Notes under the pieces: generated by a model | What the model was told of the DNA's origin: nothing | Database searches by the model: none | The model's input: the letters and a program-made list of their open reading frames with translations, nothing else | From: Haemophilus parainfluenzae | Lineage (GTDB): Bacteria; Pseudomonadota; Gammaproteobacteria; Enterobacterales; Pasteurellaceae | DNA: 64,000 nt | Reading direction: 5' to 3' | Assembly (NCBI RefSeq): GCF_014931275.1 | Contig: NZ_CP063110.1 | Span: 1-64,000 of the forward strand | Position numbers and translations under genes: made by a program | In this document: positions 59,791 through 64,000 of the stretch, piece by piece | Numbering within the stretch: the first letter of the stretch is position 1 | How the letters are laid out: each line of letters begins with the position of its first letter

Positions 59791-61581
59791 TTATACGAGA
59801 TTTTGGTCAGTGAATCGCCACTTCCCGTTACCTAAAATCATCAATTGTTGCTGATGGAAAGCTTGTAAAGTTGAACGATGCCCCACGCTAATAACCGTTG
59901 TATTAGGTAAACGTTCTTTTAATAGTCGATACATATTATCTTCTAAGCCTTCATCCATACTCGCAGTGGCTTCATCCAAGAACGCGACGTTTGGTTTATG
60001 TAATAACAAACGTGCGAAAGCCAAACGTTGTTGCTCACCAAGAGAAAGGATACGCGTCCAGTCTTGTTCTTGATCTAAACGATCTCGTAAATGCCCTAAA
60101 GACACTTGTTTTAATACCTCAATCATCTCCTCACGATTAAAAGCCTTTTCTTCATTCGGATAAGCTAGCGCAGTCAATAAACTGCCTTGTGGTAAATAAG
60201 GTTTTTGCGATAAGAAAAGCTGATGGGTTGGGCAATACACATCCCCTTCAGAATACGCCCACAGCCCTGCCACGGTTCTCAACAACGTGGTTTTCCCCAC
60301 ACCAGAATTACCTTGGATTAATAGGGTTGAACCTTTTGGCAGCGTCAAATTTAAATTCTCAATTAAGGTTTTTCCAAATGGATTACTGATGCTTAAATCC
60401 TTAAAGATCACGTCTGTTTCGTGTTCATGTAAATGCGACGTAGATTGACGATTCGCCATATCAATCGCATAACTAAAGCCAGTTAAACGATCTAATGTGG
60501 CTTTATATCCTGCAAAACCATCGTAAGAATTACGGAAGAATGAAAGATTTGAATGCAACTTACCAAATACTTGTAGCGTTTGCATAAGATCGCCGAGTTT
60601 AATTTGTTTCTCAAAATAACGTCCCACTTGAATGAGTAAAGGGAACACGACCGAAACTTGGCTAACCACTAGGTTAAAACCAGAGAATTTTAAGGTTCGA
60701 TAAACAATATCCCACATGTTATTGATCACCGATCCGAATTGTTTATAAAGTTGGCTACGCTCAACTTTCTCACCGGCATAAAATGCTACACTTTCCGCAT
60801 ATTCCTTGATACGAATTAAAGAATAACGATAGTTAGCGCTTAAGCGTTCGTTGACGAAATTCAACATAATTAACGGTCGTCCTAAACGGAATGCTATCAC
60901 GGTGGTGATAATCACATAAGTGAACACCAAGAACACCATCATACGAGGAATTTCAGTACCAAATACCATCATTGGCCCCGCTAATCCCCACAATAAGATC
61001 GTGTAAGAAATCATCGAGGTGACAGCATCAATCACACCAGTGCTTAAGGAAAGCGAGGTTCTCACATAAGATTGCACATCTTGTTGAATACGTTGATCGG
61101 GGTTATCTAAGTTAGCGGAAACATACTGCGTTTTGTAGTACGCACGATTATCCATCCATTTATCGACTAACTGACTATTCAACCATTCAATCCAATTAAT
61201 AGAAAAGCGTTGTTCTAAATAATAGCTAAGTAATGCCGTCATGACAGAGCTTGTCGCAATCACACAAAACAGCACCATTTGATCCCAAAACACTGGTTCA
61301 TTAAATTCCTGTAAGGACGTGTACATATTGTTATACCACTCGGAATGCACCAAGCTAATACGCACACTGACTAATGTCATCGCCACAATTAACAAGAAAA
61401 ATAGCAAAGGTTTAATACTTCGACGTGGTGAAAGATACCCCCCCGCAAATTGCCAAAATTGTTTACCCCAGTGGGTAAAACGGACTAATAAGAAAATACC
61501 AAAGCTAAACACAACTGCCGTCATCGCTAGAGTTTTTACTATCCATAAAAGCGAATTAATGGCCTCTTGAGCGTAATCCAT
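59791..61581 (-). CDS. SbmA/BacA-type ABC transporter (permease fused to ATPase, YddA-like)
   Basis: 596 residues from ATG 61581: six transmembrane helices of the SbmA_BacA class (SINWIEWLNSQLVDKWMDNRAYY, NPDQRIQQDV) fused to a C-terminal ATPase with Walker A GNSGVGKTT, a signature reading LSLGEQQRLAFARLL, and Walker B VAFLDEATAS. E. coli YddA and H. influenzae HI0036 have this layout. Relatives import vitamin B12 or peptides or export long-chain acyl groups; the substrate is unknown. It lies directly upstream of mreBCD on the same strand. Confidence 0.88.
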   Translation of the reverse strand: MDYAQEAINSLLWIVKTLAMTAVVFSFGIFLLVRFTHWGKQFWQFAGGYLSPRRSIKPLLFFLLIVAMTLVSVRISLVHSEWYNNMYTSLQEFNEPVFWDQMVLFCVIATSSVMTALLSYYLEQRFSINWIEWLNSQLVDKWMDNRAYYKTQYVSANLDNPDQRIQQDVQSYVRTSLSLSTGVIDAVTSMISYTILLWGLAGPMMVFGTEIPRMMVFLVFTYVIITTVIAFRLGRPLIMLNFVNERLSANYRYSLIRIKEYAESVAFYAGEKVERSQLYKQFGSVINNMWDIVYRTLKFSGFNLVVSQVSVVFPLLIQVGRYFEKQIKLGDLMQTLQVFGKLHSNLSFFRNSYDGFAGYKATLDRLTGFSYAIDMANRQSTSHLHEHETDVIFKDLSISNPFGKTLIENLNLTLPKGSTLLIQGNSGVGKTTLLRTVAGLWAYSEGDVYCPTHQLFLSQKPYLPQGSLLTALAYPNEEKAFNREEMIEVLKQVSLGHLRDRLDQEQDWTRILSLGEQQRLAFARLLLHKPNVAFLDEATASMDEGLEDNMYRLLKERLPNTTVISVGHRSTLQAFHQQQLMILGNGKWRFTDQNLV

Positions 61582-61746
61582 AATCAACCTATAAAATCAA
61601 AAAAGTGCGGTCATTTTAGGCGGTGTTTATTTTTAAGCAAGAAAAAATGTGATAGAGATAACATTTTTTGACTTTGTTACAAGCGGGTAGGAAATCAAAT
61701 TGTTATAATCCAAAATAGTTAAATTTTTAATAAATTAGAGGTCGGT

Positions 61747-63399
61747 ATGAGTGAAACTGCGATTACCATTAGTTTGCTTGCCCTCGTTGCCGTAATTGGT
61801 CTATGGATCGGGCATTTTAAAATTAAAGGTGTAGGATTAGGTATTGGTGGCGTGCTATTTGGTGGTATTTTGGTTGCCCATTTTACTACGCAATATGGCA
61901 TTAAACTGGATACCCATACGTTACATTTTGTTCAAGAGTTCGGCTTAATTCTGTTTGTTTATACGATTGGTATTCAAGTAGGACCGGGCTTTTTTGCGTC
62001 CTTACGGCAATCAGGATTAACCTTAAATGGGTTAGGAATCTTAATTGTTGCGCTCGGTGCGTTAGTGACGATTCTCATTTATAAGTTTGCAGATATTCCC
62101 CTCGATGTCGCACTTGGTATTTACTCGGGTGCGGTCACAAATACGCCATCTCTCGGTGCGGGTCAGCAAATTCTTTCCGAATTAGGGATGTCACAAACGA
62201 CATCTAACATGGGGATGGCCTATGCGATGGCCTATCCTTTTGGGATTTGTGGCATTTTGCTTTCTATGTGGCTTATTCGCCTTTTCTTTAAAATTAAAGT
62301 GGATGAAGAAGCGGCGAATTTTGAAAAAGAAAGTGGCCACGACAAAGAAGCACTTAAAAGCATGTCCCTAAAAGTCACTAATACCAATCTCAATGGTATC
62401 CATTTAATTGAGATCCCTGGTTTTGACGATGAAGATGTAGTTTGTTCTCGCTTAAAACGAGGTGAATTAGTCATTGTGCCAAAAGCAGATACCGATGTTC
62501 AACTTGGTGACATTTTGCATTTAGTTGGTAATCCTGAAGGCTTGAAAAAAATGCATCTTATTATCGGGGAAGAAGTAGATGTTCCAGTCGCAAGCTTGAG
62601 TGGCGAAATTCGTTCTGAACGCGTTGTGGTTACCAATGAAAAAGTATTAGGTAAAAAAATTCGTCATCTCGGCATTCATCAAAAATACGGTGTAGTCATT
62701 TCACGTTTAAACCGTGCAGGTGTGGAATTGGTGCCAACAGCCCATACCACCCTTCAATTCGGTGACGTATTGCATATGGTGGGTAAAACCGACATTCTCA
62801 ACCAAGCCATTTCAGTTATCGGGAACGCTAAACAAAAACTGCTACAAGTGCAAATGTTACCGGTATTTATTGGGATTGGCTTAGGGGTGTTACTCGGATC
62901 TATTCCTTTCTATATTCCGGGCTTCCCGGTGGCATTAAAATTAGGGCTAGCTGGCGGGCCATTAGTCGTCGCGTTAATCCTAGCTCGAATTGGCTCTATC
63001 GGTAAACTTTATTGGTTTATGCCACCAAGTGCTAACTTGGCATTGCGCGAAATTGGTATTGTGCTCTTCCTTGCCGTGGTGGGTTTAAAATCTGGCGGTA
63101 GCTTTGTAGACACGCTCACCAATGGTTCTGGTCTTGAATGGATGGGATACGGTATTTTTATCACACTCATACCATTAATGATTGTGGGAATCATTGCCCG
63201 TTTATATGCGAAATTAAATTACCTTTCACTTTGTGGTTTATTGGCGGGTTCGATGACTGATCCTCCAGCGCTCGCTTTCGCAAACGAACTAAAAGAAGGA
63301 AGTGGTGCAGCATCCCTTTCCTACGCGACAGTTTATCCGCTCACAATGTTCCTGCGGATCATTTCACCACAATTGTTAGCGATTCTTTTATGGGTTTAA
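61747..63399 (+). CDS. YidE/AspT family membrane transporter with RCK-C domains
   Basis: 550 residues: an N-terminal membrane domain (about 1-160, five helices, [10 protein letters not shown]), two tandem TrkA-C (RCK_C) regulatory domains (about 205-365, [23 protein letters not shown] and [16 protein letters not shown]), and a second membrane domain (about 375-550) repeating motifs of the first. This is the AspT-type antiporter duplication layout. The substrate is unknown, with an amino acid or dicarboxylate antiport the usual guess. It is divergent from the ABC transporter. Confidence 0.88.
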   Translation: MSETAITISLLALVAVIGLWIGHFKIKGVGLGIGGVLFGGILVAHFTTQYGIKLDTHTLHFVQEFGLILFVYTIGIQVGPGFFASLRQSGLTLNGLGILIVALGALVTILIYKFADIPLDVALGIYSGAVTNTPSLGAGQQILSELGMSQTTSNMGMAYAMAYPFGICGILLSMWLIRLFFKIKVDEEAANFEKESGHDKEALKSMSLKVTNTNLNGIHLIEIPGFDDEDVVCSRLKRGELVIVPKADTDVQLGDILHLVGNPEGLKKMHLIIGEEVDVPVASLSGEIRSERVVVTNEKVLGKKIRHLGIHQKYGVVISRLNRAGVELVPTAHTTLQFGDVLHMVGKTDILNQAISVIGNAKQKLLQVQMLPVFIGIGLGVLLGSIPFYIPGFPVALKLGLAGGPLVVALILARIGSIGKLYWFMPPSANLALREIGIVLFLAVVGLKSGGSFVDTLTNGSGLEWMGYGIFITLIPLMIVGIIARLYAKLNYLSLCGLLAGSMTDPPALAFANELKEGSGAASLSYATVYPLTMFLRIISPQLLAILLWV

Positions 63400-63412
63400 T
63401 ACCCTTTCAAAC

Positions 63413-63435
63413 TTGGGGCAGTATCACTGCCCCAA
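63413..63435 (+). terminator. hairpin after the YidE-family gene
   Basis: Ten-base perfect stem TTGGGGCAGT / ACTGCCCCAA with a 3-base loop, followed by TGTTTA. The tail is only weakly T-rich. Confidence 0.6.
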
Positions 63436-63551
63436 TGTTTATGCCAAGCACTGTTACAACCATAAAACAATTCAAATAAAATCCGCCCTAAGCCTACCCC
63501 TTTCCTTCATTCAATGATAGAATTCATCGCTTTATTCAAATAGGAAAAGAA

Positions 63552-63860
63552 ATGTCATTAGTTGAATTTGTAATTGATAAACTCGATGATTTAAAAGGCA
63601 CCGAAATTGTGCATTTTGATGTAAAAGGCAAATCATCGATTACTGAAAATATGATTATTTGTACTGGTACATCTAGCCGCCAAGTGTCTGCTATGGCAGA
63701 TAACCTTATTGCAGAATGTAAAAAAGCCGGTTATGAGACCTTTGGTGAAGAAGGTCGTAATACAGCTGATTGGATCGTGGTCGATCTCGGTCAAACTATC
63801 GTACATATTATGCAACGTGATGCACGTGAGATGTATCAGTTAGAAAAACTTTGGGCATAA
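63552..63860 (+). CDS. rsfS: ribosomal silencing factor RsfS
   Basis: 102-residue protein of the Iojap/YbeB family that binds L14 and prevents subunit joining in stationary phase. Family segments: [31 protein letters not shown] core, [16 protein letters not shown] and [24 protein letters not shown] precedes the ATG. An uptake signal follows its stop, then rlmH 39 bases on, the conserved rsfS-rlmH pair. Confidence 0.96.
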   Translation: MSLVEFVIDKLDDLKGTEIVHFDVKGKSSITENMIICTGTSSRQVSAMADNLIAECKKAGYETFGEEGRNTADWIVVDLGQTIVHIMQRDAREMYQLEKLWA

Positions 63861-63899
63861 AGTGCGGTCAATTTTGACTGTCTTTTGAAAGGGAAAAGG

Positions 63900-64000
63900 A
63901 TGAAAATCACATTAATCGCAGTGGGCACAAAAATGCCAGCTTGGGTGACAACTGGATTTGAAGAATACCAACGTCGTTTTCCTAAAGACATGCCTTTTGA
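63900..64000 (+). CDS. rlmH: 23S rRNA (pseudouridine1915-N3)-methyltransferase RlmH, truncated by window end
   Basis: Only the first 33 codons are inside the window: [20 protein letters not shown], then [13 protein letters not shown], which matches the N-terminus of the SPOUT methyltransferase RlmH. GGGAAAAGGA lies just before the ATG. Its position after rsfS supports the call. The catalytic C-terminal knot is beyond the window. Confidence 0.93.
   Translation, partial: MKITLIAVGTKMPAWVTTGFEEYQRRFPKDMPF

Overview
The window is a single, almost fully coding stretch from an AT-rich gammaproteobacterium of the Pasteurellaceae, most likely a Haemophilus close to H. parainfluenzae (the species is my inference). 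The evidence is the 9-base DNA uptake signal AAGTGCGGT/ACCGCACTT, scattered through genes and intergenic gaps at a density typical of Haemophilus and Aggregatibacter, together with gene blocks and protein lengths that match H. influenzae relatives (nan-nag, nrf, pilABCD, mreBCD, rppH-lgt-thyA-tadA). The first base is the first base of the dnaA start codon, so the window looks like the start of a chromosome record opened at dnaA. I saw no rRNA, tRNA, insertion sequence, prophage or CRISPR array.

Layout. 1-3.6 kb: dnaA-dnaN-recF. 3.6-9.1 kb (minus): nanE-nanK-siaR-nanA-nagB-nagA, a sialic acid to fructose-6-P pathway, facing a divergent GlcNAc-type PTS transporter (9.3-10.8 kb) across a regulatory region with a CRP-like site and palindromes. 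10.8-11.3 kb: a gene-free stretch holding what looks like an undescribed structured RNA with its own strong promoter. 11.3-14.6 kb (minus): coaBC-dut-slmA-yheU-crp. 14.8-17 kb: radC, rpmB-rpmG, mutM. 17-22.5 kb (minus): a DUF554 membrane protein and a 1,553-residue trimeric autotransporter adhesin. 23-31.8 kb: nrfABCD nitrite reductase, then the nrfE-dsbE-nrfFG haem-ligation genes and a BaiN-type flavoprotein. 31.9-36.2 kb (minus): menF-menD-(lipoprotein)-menH. 36.4 kb: alaA. 37.6-39.8 kb (minus): a YnbA/PlsC/CdsA-like phospholipid cluster. 39.9-44.4 kb (minus): lepA-lepB-rnc-era. 44.5-49.4 kb: grcA, ung, and rppH-TSUP-lgt-thyA-tadA (minus). 49.4-49.9 kb: a gene-free AT-rich stretch with DnaA boxes. 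49.9-56.9 kb: ampD (minus), the competence pilus operon pilABCD, coaE-yacG-GNAT, and rhlB. 56.9-61.6 kb (minus): mreBCD and an SbmA/BacA-type ABC exporter. 61.7-64 kb: a YidE-family transporter, rsfS and the truncated start of rlmH.

How the parts connect. crp lies in the window together with several likely CRP targets: the nanE/nagE divergent region (canonical-type site), and pilA and radC, which carry CRP-S type sites (TGCGA half-site) characteristic of the Sxy-dependent competence regulon. nrfA and grcA carry FNR-like sites, as expected for anaerobic genes. Uptake signals occur as inverted pairs that form hairpins (after nrfA, between mreB and mreC, after ampD), and inside coding sequence, where they often encode SAV or RTF/TAL peptides.
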